Shown here in pieces: positions 9,029-18,572 of a stretch of 36,517 nt of DNA (positions within the stretch are counted from its first letter, which is position 1; each line of letters begins with the position of its first letter). The DNA comes from Candidatus Desulfobia pelagia. Lineage in GTDB: Bacteria; Desulfobacterota; Desulfobulbia; Desulfobulbales; SURF-16. The position numbers were made by a program, and so were the translations under genes. The DNA is taken from the NCBI GenBank assembly GCA_014382295.1, contig JACNJZ010000032.1, positions 1 through 36,517 of the forward strand. The letters are read 5' to 3'. Under the pieces are notes generated by a model. That model did no database searches. It saw only the letters and a program-made list of their open reading frames with translations, and had not been told where the DNA came from.

Positions 9029-10090
9029 CTATAATGGTTCTTCTGTATCCAAGCTCTTAGAATATTCTTCGGGAATCACATCTTTTTCCTCAATCATTTC
9101 TTCAAGAATAGATTCCATTTTGTCTTTCAAATCATCCAGCCCCTGTCCCGTAAGTGCAGAAACAGGCAGAGGATCAATCCCTTCACTGCGAAACTTCTCT
9201 ATAAGAGTATCGAGTTCCGCTTGCGAGGAAAAAACATCAATTTTATTTAACAGAACGATTCTCGGCCGTGAAACCAGCTCTTCTTTATAGCGTTCCAGCT
9301 CTTTCTCGAGAATATGATACTGCTCCAGGGGATCTTCTTCAAGTCCTGATCCGTCAATAACATGAATCAGAATCCTGGTCCGTTCGATATGACGCAAAAA
9401 TTTATGCCCTAACCCAAGACCTTCATGGGCTCCTTCAATAAGACCGGGAATATCGGCTATGATACATTGATCAAAAGAATCGAATTGCAGGACACCAAGT
9501 TGCGGTTCCAGAGTAGTAAAAGGATAGGCCGCCACTTTAGGATTCGCAGCAGAAAGTTTGGAGAGCAGAGTTGATTTTCCGGCATTGGGGAGGCCGACAA
9601 GACCGACATCCGCCAGGAGCTTAAGTTCTATCTTCAGCCAAAGTTCTTCACCTGGCTTGCCCTTTCCGGCTATTCGGGGAGCGCGATGCCTGGAAGTGGC
9701 ATAATGGACATTTCCACCACCACCTTGACCTCCCCGGGCAGCGATGAAGCTGTCATCCTCGTGAAGGAGGTCGGCAAGTACTTCCCCGGTTTCCGCATCT
9801 TTAATAATAGAACCAACGGGAACATGGAGAACAAAGTCTTCACCCTTCTTGCCGTGTTTCTTTTTCCCCAGACCATGGGAACCATTCTTGGCAATAAAGT
9901 GAGACCGATAACGAAAGTCCATAAGGGAGTGAAGACGCTTGGAAACACGGATGATGACCGAACCACCGCGACCTCCGTCGCCGCCGTCCGGCCCTCCTTT
10001 GGGAACAAATTTTTCACGCAGAAAGCTGACACAGCCTTTTCCACCGTCGCCAGCTTTTACAAAAAACTTGGCTTCATCAATAAAAGCCAT
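9029..10090 (-). CDS. obgE: Obg-family GTPase ObgE/CgtA
   Basis: 353 aa; MAFIDEAKFFVKAGDGGKGCVSFLREKFVPKGGPDGGDGGRGGSV, GLVGLPNAGKSTLLSKLS, DIPGLIEGAHEGLGLGHKFLRHIER. Confidence 0.98.
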   Translation of the reverse strand: MAFIDEAKFFVKAGDGGKGCVSFLREKFVPKGGPDGGDGGRGGSVIIRVSKRLHSLMDFRYRSHFIAKNGSHGLGKKKHGKKGEDFVLHVPVGSIIKDAETGEVLADLLHEDDSFIAARGGQGGGGNVHYATSRHRAPRIAGKGKPGEELWLKIELKLLADVGLVGLPNAGKSTLLSKLSAANPKVAAYPFTTLEPQLGVLQFDSFDQCIIADIPGLIEGAHEGLGLGHKFLRHIERTRILIHVIDGSGLEEDPLEQYHILEKELERYKEELVSRPRIVLLNKIDVFSSQAELDTLIEKFRSEGIDPLPVSALTGQGLDDLKDKMESILEEMIEEKDVIPEEYSKSLDTEEPL

Positions 10091-10115
10091 TGTATGCTCG
10101 TAATGAGTTATTAGA

Positions 10116-10137
10116 AGTTCGTATTTGAGAACGAACT
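10116..10137. other. Small hairpin between rpmA and obgE
   Basis: Perfect 7-bp stem AGTTCGT (10116-10122) / ACGAACT (10131-10137), 8-nt loop; no T-tract. Confidence 0.4.
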
Positions 10138-10139
10138 AC

Positions 10140-10409
10140 TTATGCATTGACTGCATCGACAGGATAAACACTCACCCTTTTTTTCTTCTGGCCAAAGTCC
10201 TCATATGTAACTACACCATCCACCTTTGCAAAGAGGGTATAGTCACGCCCCAGACCAACATTGCTGCCAGGGTGAATTTTTGTGCCAAGCTGACGAACGA
10301 GGATATTGCCGGCCCGAACTACCTGGCCGCCAAATCTTTTTACACCCCGTCGCTGGGAATTACTGTCTCTACCGTTCTTTGAACTACCGCCTGCTTTCTT
10401 ATGTGCCAT
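10140..10409 (-). CDS. rpmA: 50S ribosomal protein L27
   Basis: 89 aa; [31 protein letters not shown]. Confidence 0.99.
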   Translation of the reverse strand: MAHKKAGGSSKNGRDSNSQRRGVKRFGGQVVRAGNILVRQLGTKIHPGSNVGLGRDYTLFAKVDGVVTYEDFGQKKKRVSVYPVDAVNA

Positions 10410-10427
10410 GATACAAACCTATTTAAG

Positions 10428-10751
10428 TTACGCTGAGATCTCTTTAATTTCCAAAGCAGTAAACTGCTGACGATGGCCCTGTTTGAGCCTGTAGCCTTTG
10501 CGTCGTTTTTTCTTAAAAACGACGATTTTCTTCTCTTTACCCTGCTCAACAATCTGTGCTGTTACTTTCGCACTGTCGACAACAGGCTGGCCGATTTTTA
10601 CATTTTCCCCATCAGCAACCAGAAGAACATCATCTATCTCAACAGTGTCCCCTATATCTCCGGCAAGTTTTTCAACACGAAGTCTGTCTCCGGCTGCCAC
10701 CTGGTATTGCTTACCACCGGTACGGATTATTGCGTACATATTTTCCTCCAA
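10428..10751 (-). CDS. rplU: 50S ribosomal protein L21
   Basis: MYAIIRTGGKQYQVAAGDRLRVEKLAGDIGDTVEIDDVLLV...KKRRKGYRLKQGHRQQFTALEI. Start probably at 10739 (MYAII). Confidence 0.98.
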   Translation of the reverse strand: MEENMYAIIRTGGKQYQVAAGDRLRVEKLAGDIGDTVEIDDVLLVADGENVKIGQPVVDSAKVTAQIVEQGKEKKIVVFKKKRRKGYRLKQGHRQQFTALEIKEISA

Positions 10752-10796
10752 AACCTTTATACGAGAATGTCTATAATTTGCAAACTGAAACAGTGA

Positions 10797-10824
10797 TAAA
10801 TACCACGGGAAAATAATTTGTCAA
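10797..10824 (-). promoter_or_regulatory. Candidate sigma70-type promoter for rplU-rpmA
   Basis: Minus strand TTGACA (10819-10824), 16-nt spacer, TATTTA (10797-10802), about 45 bp upstream of rplU. The -10 is weak. Confidence 0.4.
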
Positions 10825-10948
10825 GACAAACCACCATTACTTTTGGTGAAGAATATAAATTCTGCTTGTATCTATTTATTCGGAAACCTCAAACCTCTTT
10901 ATACTGACCGTATACACTCCGGTTTCAAGGTCCCTTTATAAAACAGCC

Positions 10949-12475
10949 TTAATCTTCCCAGGTAATATCATATCTTTCCATGTGAAGATCCCGGCATGGA
11001 ATAATGGTAATACTTTTCCCAAATTCATCCTCAAGGTTGTTAATAGTTACAGCCTCTTCCTTGAGCATCATGTCTGCCACCTTGGGATGAACCTTTACAG
11101 TTACCTTGTTACCATGAACACCTGAGGCATTACGCACAATCTTTCTAAAAATCTCATAGCAGAGTGTAGGACTCGACTTCAGCATGCCCTCACCATTACA
11201 ATAACAGCATGGTTCACACATTATCCGGGTGAGATCTTCCCGACTGCGCTTTCTGGTTATCTGAACAAGACCAAACTCGGAGACCTTCAAGATATTTATC
11301 CTGCTTTTATCCTTCTTCACTGCTTCAGTAAGCGCCCTGAACACCTCTTCACGGTGCTCCTCGCTTTCCATGTCAATAAAATCGACTATAATAATTCCGC
11401 CGATATTCCGCAGACGGAGCTGATAGGCAATTTCCTTTACAGCCTCCATATTTGTCTTGAATATGGTTTCTTCAAGATCATTTTTCCCTACATAACGTCC
11501 GGTATTGACATCAACAACAGTAAGAGCCTCGGTGGCCTCAATAATGATATATCCGCCGCACCGCAACCATATTTTTTTATCAAGGGCCCTGTTGATTTCA
11601 ACCTCTACACCATACACATCAAAAATAGGCTTCGAATCCTTATAATGGTGGACCTTACCGCTTAGATGGGGCACAAAAGTTTCAAGGAAACGCAGAACAC
11701 GCTCATATGTTTTCCTGTCATCGACAACAACCCTGTCGACATCAGGAGAGAACACATCACGAACCACACGCAGGATTATGTCAAGATCTTCATAAACCAG
11801 ATCACGACAGGACGCTTTTGCGGCCAGATCCTGGATTTCACTCCAGAGATGGAGAAGAAATTCCATATCAGCTTCAAGATCCTCACGGGTAGCACTTTCC
11901 GCCACGGTCCTGACGATAAATCCCGTGCCGGCAGGACGAAGATTCTCAATTTCGTTGCGTAATTGCTGACGTATTTCATCTTCCTCAATTTTTCGTGAAA
12001 TCCCGATATGATCTGTCATCGGCATAAACACTAAATTACGGCATGGAAGAGTAATATGGCTTGTCAACCTTGCCCCTTTGGTGCCAATAGGTTCTTTACA
12101 TATCTGAACGAGCAGATCCTGGCCCTCGGTAAGAAGATCTTCGATATTCTTACCTGGGATTCTGCCAATAAAACCGTTTGTGGAGTCATTATGGTCACAA
12201 CAGGGCTTGTTATCGCATGAATAGAATCTCTGCTCAAATTCATCGCTCAGAATGTGAATATCATCCACATACAGGAACCCTGTTCTTTCGAGACCAATAT
12301 CAACAAAAGCGGCCTGCATGCCCGGAAGTACCCGAACAACTTTTCCCTTATAAATATTACCGACAAGTCCCTTTTCCATGGGCCTTTCAAGGAAAAACTC
12401 GACAAGATTGCCGTGTTCAACCAAAGCAATACGAATTTCAAATGATGTTGCGTTTATAACTAAATCAGTAGCCAT
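10949..12475 (-). CDS. rng: Ribonuclease G (RNase E/G family)
   Basis: 508 aa; S1 domain, GTKGARLTSHITLPCRNLVFMP, LTVVDVNTGRYVGKNDLEETIFKTNMEAVKEIAYQLRLRNIGGIIIVDFIDM, Zn-link CEPCCYCNGEG. Confidence 0.96.
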   Translation of the reverse strand: MATDLVINATSFEIRIALVEHGNLVEFFLERPMEKGLVGNIYKGKVVRVLPGMQAAFVDIGLERTGFLYVDDIHILSDEFEQRFYSCDNKPCCDHNDSTNGFIGRIPGKNIEDLLTEGQDLLVQICKEPIGTKGARLTSHITLPCRNLVFMPMTDHIGISRKIEEDEIRQQLRNEIENLRPAGTGFIVRTVAESATREDLEADMEFLLHLWSEIQDLAAKASCRDLVYEDLDIILRVVRDVFSPDVDRVVVDDRKTYERVLRFLETFVPHLSGKVHHYKDSKPIFDVYGVEVEINRALDKKIWLRCGGYIIIEATEALTVVDVNTGRYVGKNDLEETIFKTNMEAVKEIAYQLRLRNIGGIIIVDFIDMESEEHREEVFRALTEAVKKDKSRINILKVSEFGLVQITRKRSREDLTRIMCEPCCYCNGEGMLKSSPTLCYEIFRKIVRNASGVHGNKVTVKVHPKVADMMLKEEAVTINNLEDEFGKSITIIPCRDLHMERYDITWED

Positions 12476-12543
12476 TATATATATGAGTTTTGAAAGCTGG
12501 AATTGCAGATCACAGCTATACGTTTTAGGTTTTGAATTGTGAG

Positions 12544-15063
12544 TCAGGAAGCGTCAACTGAATTTTCAAGTGGCAGGCTTTCGATTTTGATAATACGGGT
12601 TTGCAGCACCTGTTCTTTAGACAAACTGAAAACAGCGGTAAGAATCTCCAGAGGTTTAAGACTGACCTTTCCTGCTTCACTTATCATTACAAGTCGAATT
12701 CGCCCGTCAGGCTCAAGACCAATAAAAGAAACCTCTTTCCTGGCATCTATCTTTCTCATCTTATTTTTTCGGAGTACTGAAACAACACAGGATTCTCCAG
12801 CCATAAAACCATCCAGCACTTGCAAGTCAACTTCACCCTGGATATCAACAAGATAAATGTTTTCGGTCCTTTGCGGCATAAAAATTTTGTCACACTGTAG
12901 TACATTTGTCACAGAAAGACCAGCAGGGAGTTGCCTGTTCATCTCAATCATCCCGCTTTCAACCTCGGAGAGAGGAGAATACAGATCCACAAAAAGAAAC
13001 TCCGCCAGACTTTCTGTGCCGAGGGGTAATGCCGGACTGAATGAAACCTTCGGTGACGGATTGTAACCCTGGGAAAAATGAAGCGGCAATCCTGCCCGGC
13101 GAAACGCACGGAAAAACACCTGAATCAACTCCAGATGACCGAGGAAACGTGCACGGTTCAGGCGATTATACTCCAGCCGATAATAATAGTGAGAAGCCGG
13201 GACGACTGTTTCTTCTGAAAGTGATTCCGTTTTGAAATGCTCCCATTCAGCATCCTGAAAAACAACAGGCTTGATTTTTTTAAAATCACACAGCCCGCAT
13301 TTCTGGCAGCCATGATACCTGCAATCCGGAGTGTATTTTTCATCCAGACCCTTTTCGTATTCCTTAACGAAAAAGTCGGAATCAACGCCGGCATCAAGAT
13401 GCGCCCATGGTAATGGTTCACTGAACTCCCTGCGTCGCAGATAATGAGCCAGGTCAACACCTGTTTTTTCAGCAGCCTGCTTCCATGTATCGATCCGAAA
13501 ATGCTCGCTCCAGCCATCCAGCCGGGCACCCATCTTCCAGGCAGCAATAATCAGTTGCGACAATTTCCGATCACCGCGGGACATCACTCCTTCAAGAAAA
13601 CTCATCCGGGGATCGGACCAGCGAAGCTGAAGCTGCTTGCTGCCCAGTTTTGATTTCAGAAAATCGATGCGCTCAAATCCTTCTTCAATACTGAGCTGCG
13701 GTTCCCACTGAAAAGGGGTATGGGGTTTGGGAACAAAGGTGCCGGCGCTCACTGTAATTCGACGCCCGCCTCCAGGTAAAACATGCAGCGCCCGCCTGGC
13801 CAGTTCAGGGATGGCTTCAATATCCTCCCAGGTTTCAGTCGGTAAGCCAAACATGAAATAAAATTTGATCAGTTTCCAGCCAAGCTCAAAAGCAGAACGG
13901 CAGGTATCAAGGAGATCCTCTTCGGTTATCCCTTTATTGATAACTCTGCGCAACCTCTCTGTTCCAGCTTCAGGCGCAACTGTAAATCCTGTTTTCCGCA
14001 CCCTTTTAATCTGATTCATAATGTCAGAGGTCAAAGTCCCAACCCGCATTGAAGGCATGGACACAGAAACGCGCTCACGGGAAAACATATCCATCAGGTC
14101 CTTCAACAACGGCCCCATACAGGAATAATCTCCCGTACTTAATGACAACAGGGCCAGTTCCTCAAAACCTGTCTCATCAATACCTTTTTTGGCGCTCTCA
14201 AGAATAGTCTGCGGACTTTTTTCCCTTACCGGGCGATAAATGATACCAGCCTGACAGAAACGGCAGCCCCGGGTGCAGCCCCGCGCCACTTCAATCCCCA
14301 TCCTGTCATGGACTATTTTATTCAGGGGAACAAGGGGAGAATGAGACAATACACTATCCAGATCTGGAAGCACTCTCCGTCGAACAGAAGGCGATGCACC
14401 GTGCAGCGATTCTACTCCGGCAAAATCGCCATCAGGGGTATACAACGGATTATATAATTGCGGAACATACACACCTTCCACAGAAGCAAGAGAGCGCACA
14501 GTCTCGTTTCGAGACAGTTTCTTGTTTTTTGCCTCAATGAGACAATCCGCCAATTCAAGAAGAGCTTCTTCACCGTCTCCAAGCAGAATGGCATCAAAAA
14601 ATTCAGCAACCGGCTCCGGATGAAAAGCGCATGGTCCTCCGCCTATAACAAGAGGGGCGTTTTCATCCCTTTTAGTTGCATAAAAGGCGATCCCGGCGCG
14701 ATCGAGAATAGTGAGAATATTTGTATAACAGAGCTCATAGGGAAGAGTAATGCCGAGGATATCGAAATCGATTATGGAATGCCTGGATTCCAGCGAAAAA
14801 AGAGGGACCTTCTCCGAGCGAAGGAGTTCTTCCATATCTACATCAGGAGCATAAACCCGTTCAGCAAGAAGATCCTGACGTTCATTTACCAGATGATAGA
14901 GAATCTGCAGCCCTTGGTGGGACATTCCGATTTCATAGAGGTCAGGAAAAGCAAGAGCTATCCGGAGCTTGACGGAATCCCATTCCTTAATGATAATATT
15001 GAATTCATTACCGCTATATCTGCTCGGCCTGCGAACAAGCGGCAACAACTGATCAGGGGTCAC
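12544..15063 (-). CDS. Radical SAM protein (TIGR03960-like) fused to DUF2344 (TIGR03936-like)
   Basis: 839 aa; GIEVARGCTRGCRFCQAGIIYRP CxxxCxxC radical SAM motif; C-terminal YRLEYNRLNRARFLGHLELIQVFFRAFRRAGLPLHFSQGYNPSPKVSFSPALPLGTESLAEF is the DUF2344 signature. Start appears to be GTG overlapping the upstream stop. Confidence 0.92.
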   Translation of the reverse strand: MTPDQLLPLVRRPSRYSGNEFNIIIKEWDSVKLRIALAFPDLYEIGMSHQGLQILYHLVNERQDLLAERVYAPDVDMEELLRSEKVPLFSLESRHSIIDFDILGITLPYELCYTNILTILDRAGIAFYATKRDENAPLVIGGGPCAFHPEPVAEFFDAILLGDGEEALLELADCLIEAKNKKLSRNETVRSLASVEGVYVPQLYNPLYTPDGDFAGVESLHGASPSVRRRVLPDLDSVLSHSPLVPLNKIVHDRMGIEVARGCTRGCRFCQAGIIYRPVREKSPQTILESAKKGIDETGFEELALLSLSTGDYSCMGPLLKDLMDMFSRERVSVSMPSMRVGTLTSDIMNQIKRVRKTGFTVAPEAGTERLRRVINKGITEEDLLDTCRSAFELGWKLIKFYFMFGLPTETWEDIEAIPELARRALHVLPGGGRRITVSAGTFVPKPHTPFQWEPQLSIEEGFERIDFLKSKLGSKQLQLRWSDPRMSFLEGVMSRGDRKLSQLIIAAWKMGARLDGWSEHFRIDTWKQAAEKTGVDLAHYLRRREFSEPLPWAHLDAGVDSDFFVKEYEKGLDEKYTPDCRYHGCQKCGLCDFKKIKPVVFQDAEWEHFKTESLSEETVVPASHYYYRLEYNRLNRARFLGHLELIQVFFRAFRRAGLPLHFSQGYNPSPKVSFSPALPLGTESLAEFLFVDLYSPLSEVESGMIEMNRQLPAGLSVTNVLQCDKIFMPQRTENIYLVDIQGEVDLQVLDGFMAGESCVVSVLRKNKMRKIDARKEVSFIGLEPDGRIRLVMISEAGKVSLKPLEILTAVFSLSKEQVLQTRIIKIESLPLENSVDAS

Positions 15064-15869
15064 TGAACACCCATCCTCTCAAAACCGGCAGGTATTGCAT
15101 AATGAAAGTCCTGTGGGGTGAAAACGGGTTCAGGAAGCCAGTCGCTCATCTTAATCGTGAGAGTGCTGCCGTGAATAAGCGAACGTACAGTAATTTCTCC
15201 AGGCGTTGGACAGGAACCGGGCTGATAAGCACCATAAGAGATATCCAGGATCTTTTCCTGCTGTTCATTAACAATGATATGCCTCATCAACACGCCCTGT
15301 GCGGCATCGAAAAGAACCAGGCTCGTTGCACCACGACCATAATCAAGTTCAAACCAGTAGCCCTCGCCTTCCTCGTCCCTGCGTACATCAGTTATTGTCA
15401 TCTTTCCGGGGTAGAGACGACCGATAATCCAGTAAAACCCGTACTCAGGCAAAAAGCCTTCCGGTGCGTATTTAGTAAAGGTTACTCCGCTCACATCACC
15501 TTCGTATCCTTTTTTTTCAGGAATCGCGACATACCGGAATGTATCGCCATTGGTGGCAAGAATTACCAATGGCATTCCAAAAGGGTTCACACCGACAAAT
15601 TTCAGGAAGGAAGGAGACATTGCCTGCAGATACCCGTTGATGGTACCGCTGTCCCAGATAGACTTAAAAGAGACAACTGCCCTGGCATCCAGGCAGCAAT
15701 GGCATTCACTCTGCTTTGTAACCATCTGCTTGAAAAGTTCCGTAACACTCACAGACTCCGGTTGTGTTACCGGAACCGAGGACGGCAGCGATGAACAGCC
15801 GTTTAGGAGAAGGCAAAAGGCAAAGGGCAAAAGGCAAAAGGATGCAAAGAAGAATTTGACACCTTTCAT
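15060..15869 (-). CDS. DUF4292-like lipoprotein
   Basis: 269 aa; lipoprotein signal MKGVKFFFASFCLLPFAFCLLLNGCSS; LolA/LolB-like beta-rich body (VVSFKSIWDSGTINGYLQAMSPSFLKFVGVNPFGMPLVILATNGDTFRY). Confidence 0.72.
   Translation of the reverse strand: MKGVKFFFASFCLLPFAFCLLLNGCSSLPSSVPVTQPESVSVTELFKQMVTKQSECHCCLDARAVVSFKSIWDSGTINGYLQAMSPSFLKFVGVNPFGMPLVILATNGDTFRYVAIPEKKGYEGDVSGVTFTKYAPEGFLPEYGFYWIIGRLYPGKMTITDVRRDEEGEGYWFELDYGRGATSLVLFDAAQGVLMRHIIVNEQQEKILDISYGAYQPGSCPTPGEITVRSLIHGSTLTIKMSDWLPEPVFTPQDFHYAIPAGFERMGVQ
15812..15841. repeat. Heptanucleotide tandem repeat (GGCAAAR)4-GG inside the lipoprotein signal-peptide coding region
   Basis: ggcaaaa ggcaaag ggcaaaa ggcaaaa gg; encodes the FCLLPFA-FCLLL segment on the minus strand. 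Confidence 0.9.
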
Positions 15870-15897
15870 TTATACTCTTTCTCCAACGTGCTTCATT

Positions 15898-17694
15898 TTA
15901 TTGGCTCTGAACATCTGTAGCCTGATTGTCTTTTTCAATCTCTTTCATTTTTAGACGCAGAATTTCCTGTTTCACCTTGTCTTTATATAATTTTACGGCT
16001 TTATCATAAAAGACAAGAGCATTCTGCAAATCACCAGCCTTGAGATAAGCATCACCAAGATGTTCATTGATGGTCGGATCATGCGGCTGCTTTGAAACTG
16101 CAGCATTCAACTCTTTCACCGCCTGCTGATACTCACCAAGCTTATACAACACCCAGCCCAGCGAATCGCGAATAAAGCCGTCATCCGGTTTGGCCGCCAC
16201 AGCTTTCTTAAGATATACAAGCGCCTGATCGAGATTCACTCCCCTGTCAGCCCACGTATAGCCGACATAATTGAGAGCATAAGGGTCATCGGCATTGATG
16301 GCCAGCACCTGTTCCATCTTCTCCAGGGCCTCATCTGTTTTTCCGGTCTGTTCAAGATAAAGACCATACTCATACAAAACTCTTGGATCATCAGGAAATT
16401 GCTGCACAGCCTGATCAAAAACACTCATTCCCACATCTACCTTGTCCTGCTTCCGATACAGTGATGCTAGATAAAAATAAAAAACAGGGCGTCGGGTTTC
16501 CTCAGACGCGATAACATTCTTCAGGATATTAACAGCTTCCGAATAATTATCCTCATCCTCGTAAATCTGGGCAAGCATCAGGATAGAATCTTCATAGCTG
16601 TCGGCCTTGGAGGAAACAGCAAGAAGCACTTTTTTTGCCGTTTTCTTATCCCCGGACTCCAGGTGTGCCATGGCAAGAAATGTACGAACCATTTCATGTT
16701 CGCTGCTCTCATCGATCATTGCCTGAAAATGAGCAATGGCCTCGGCATATCGTTTTTCATCCATCAGCAGCCTGCCGATTGTCAGATCAATTTTTGTAAT
16801 ATCCGGGCTGTAATTTTTCAATTCCTGCAGCTGGGCAATGGATTCGTCCGCCATACCCAGTTCAAGATATAACGCGGAAAGACGGCCTCGCAATTTAACA
16901 TTCGATTCATCTTCATCAAGAAGACGAAGATATATTTCGACCGCCTCATCAAATTTATTCCGGTATTCGTATAACTCAGCAGCTTCGTAGGCGAGAATAG
17001 TTACCCAGTTCAACTCAAGAGCTTTCTCATATGCGGCAAAAGCCTTGTCATAATAATGGAGTTCTCTATACAGCTTGGCGAGATAGCTGTACCCCATAAA
17101 CGACTCCTGATTTATAGATACCAGTTTTTCCAGCATTTCCTGAGCATGGGCATAATCCCGGTTTCGTGCATAGAGCGAACCAAGCAATAGCAGAGTATGC
17201 TGGTCATCCGGTTTCAGCGCGAGGATATCCTGGTAAACCTTCACAGCGTCATCATAACGCTCCAGATTGGTATAGAGATTTGCCAGAAGCGATCTGACTT
17301 CAAGATCCTCTGCATCATCAGTTATCATCTTTTCAAGAAGAAGCACTGCCGGTTCAGTTTGCCGCATATTCACCAGCAGAATTGCCAGTTTTCGACTCAC
17401 ATAATCGGCTTCAGGGTCGCATACCAGTGCTTTCTCATAAGCTTCCCTGGCTTCATCATATTTTTCTTCCAGTTCGGCGGACTTACCCCACATGAAATAA
17501 AAATAAGAACAGCCGCTGTCCACAGTTTCATCGTATATGCCAAGCTCTATATCCATGGCCATACCACCGTAATCCGGCCGTATACAGCCTGTCAGGAAAA
17601 ACGAGAGACAGAGAACCGTCATAAGCAGGTTCAGCAGGAACACCTTTGTCTTTATTTTCAGTTTGTCAGCGATTATTTTATTTACAGTAAACAC
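15898..17694 (-). CDS. Tetratricopeptide repeat lipoprotein
   Basis: 598 aa; LLNLLMTVLCLSFFLTGCIRPDYGG lipobox, then many 34-residue TPR units (e.g. DAVKVYQDILALKPDDQHTLLLLGSLYARNRDYAHAQEML). Confidence 0.9.
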   Translation of the reverse strand: MFTVNKIIADKLKIKTKVFLLNLLMTVLCLSFFLTGCIRPDYGGMAMDIELGIYDETVDSGCSYFYFMWGKSAELEEKYDEAREAYEKALVCDPEADYVSRKLAILLVNMRQTEPAVLLLEKMITDDAEDLEVRSLLANLYTNLERYDDAVKVYQDILALKPDDQHTLLLLGSLYARNRDYAHAQEMLEKLVSINQESFMGYSYLAKLYRELHYYDKAFAAYEKALELNWVTILAYEAAELYEYRNKFDEAVEIYLRLLDEDESNVKLRGRLSALYLELGMADESIAQLQELKNYSPDITKIDLTIGRLLMDEKRYAEAIAHFQAMIDESSEHEMVRTFLAMAHLESGDKKTAKKVLLAVSSKADSYEDSILMLAQIYEDEDNYSEAVNILKNVIASEETRRPVFYFYLASLYRKQDKVDVGMSVFDQAVQQFPDDPRVLYEYGLYLEQTGKTDEALEKMEQVLAINADDPYALNYVGYTWADRGVNLDQALVYLKKAVAAKPDDGFIRDSLGWVLYKLGEYQQAVKELNAAVSKQPHDPTINEHLGDAYLKAGDLQNALVFYDKAVKLYKDKVKQEILRLKMKEIEKDNQATDVQSQ

Positions 17695-17812
17695 TATGAA
17701 CCTCTAGAAAAATTCATCAAGCCTGCTTGAACGAAAATACAGATCTCCCTCACATATCTTAAAAAGAACGAATCTGCTACACGGGCATCTTACCACTCCT
17801 GCAGTCTTATTT

Positions 17813-18406
17813 CTACAGCTTTGCTTTTTTCTCTTTTTCTGACACTATATCCACTATGACTTCCACCCGGTCATCCAGAGGAATTATATGTCTGGGAACA
17901 GTCACAACCGGACAGTGAAGACGCTGGTCACAACATAAACCCTGCATCAGGATATTAAGATGCTCCATATACGCTCTGTTGAGCGCGGCCTTACCCTCTT
18001 CATGAACAAGGGGAATAGCCGGCTGCAGGATGAACAGATGAGAAAAAAGGCTGTCAGTGACCCGGAAACAATGACCCAGATACTCTTCAAGGGCCGAAAA
18101 ATCAACAGAAGACGCACCGTCAATATCGGCCAGAGTATATGCCATCATATCGATAGGAGTCCTGTCCGTGATAAATCGTTCCTGTGCCTCACTCCACACT
18201 TTTTCCGCTGCCGACACAACCTTATTCTGGATCCAGATTCTGGTGGTGAAATCCATAGGTTCAGAAGGATGCAAGCCATTCTGTGAAAAAACTTCACTGG
18301 TGGACGTCTGAATAAATTCCACCCCTGTCTTTTCTGAAATTTCCTTTGCCAGAGTTGTCTTACCAGTGCGATGGCTGCCGCAGAGTCCTATACCTTTCTT
18401 ATTCAT
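17813..18406 (-). CDS. P-loop AAA_28/NadR-like ATP-binding protein (putative nucleotide kinase)
   Basis: 197 aa; GLCGSHRTGKTTLAKEISEKTGVEFI Walker A, ERFITDRTPIDMMAYTLAD. Confidence 0.75.
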   Translation of the reverse strand: MNKKGIGLCGSHRTGKTTLAKEISEKTGVEFIQTSTSEVFSQNGLHPSEPMDFTTRIWIQNKVVSAAEKVWSEAQERFITDRTPIDMMAYTLADIDGASSVDFSALEEYLGHCFRVTDSLFSHLFILQPAIPLVHEEGKAALNRAYMEHLNILMQGLCCDQRLHCPVVTVPRHIIPLDDRVEVIVDIVSEKEKKAKL

Positions 18407-18414
18407 TTTTTCTC

Positions 18415-18565
18415 GTAAATGTTCAGGTAGGGCAACAAACTACCTAAACTCAGTAGGGTAAATGTTTAGGAGTGCCTCATATTAGTTTATTTGGGACTTC
18501 GAAGCATACTCGTGCTATTCGAGAAGGACAAAATAAGCGAAGATGGGGTGCTACTGAACAGTTAC
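18415..18565. repeat. MITE/REPIN-like palindromic element, copy B, with an extra partial end and compact hairpin
   Basis: Core 18458-18565 has imperfect inverted ends GTAAATGTTTAGGAGTGCC...GGGGTGCTACTGAACAGTTAC. An extra GTAAATGTTCAGGTAG end lies at 18415-18430 with hairpin GTTCAGGTAG/CTACCTAAAC (18421-18449). Shares GCGAAGATGGGGTGCT with copy A. Confidence 0.75.
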
Positions 18566-18572
18566 CTTTTCT

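Noticed and set aside
9686-10114. Plus-strand 142-aa ORF
   Set aside because: Antisense to the obgE glycine-rich domain; a by-product of codon usage.
14458-15066. Plus-strand 202-aa ORF
   Set aside because: Antisense to the radical SAM/DUF2344 gene; no motif support.
15102-15794. Plus-strand 230-aa ORF
   Set aside because: Antisense to the DUF4292-like lipoprotein, which has a signal peptide and lipobox and is the better gene call.
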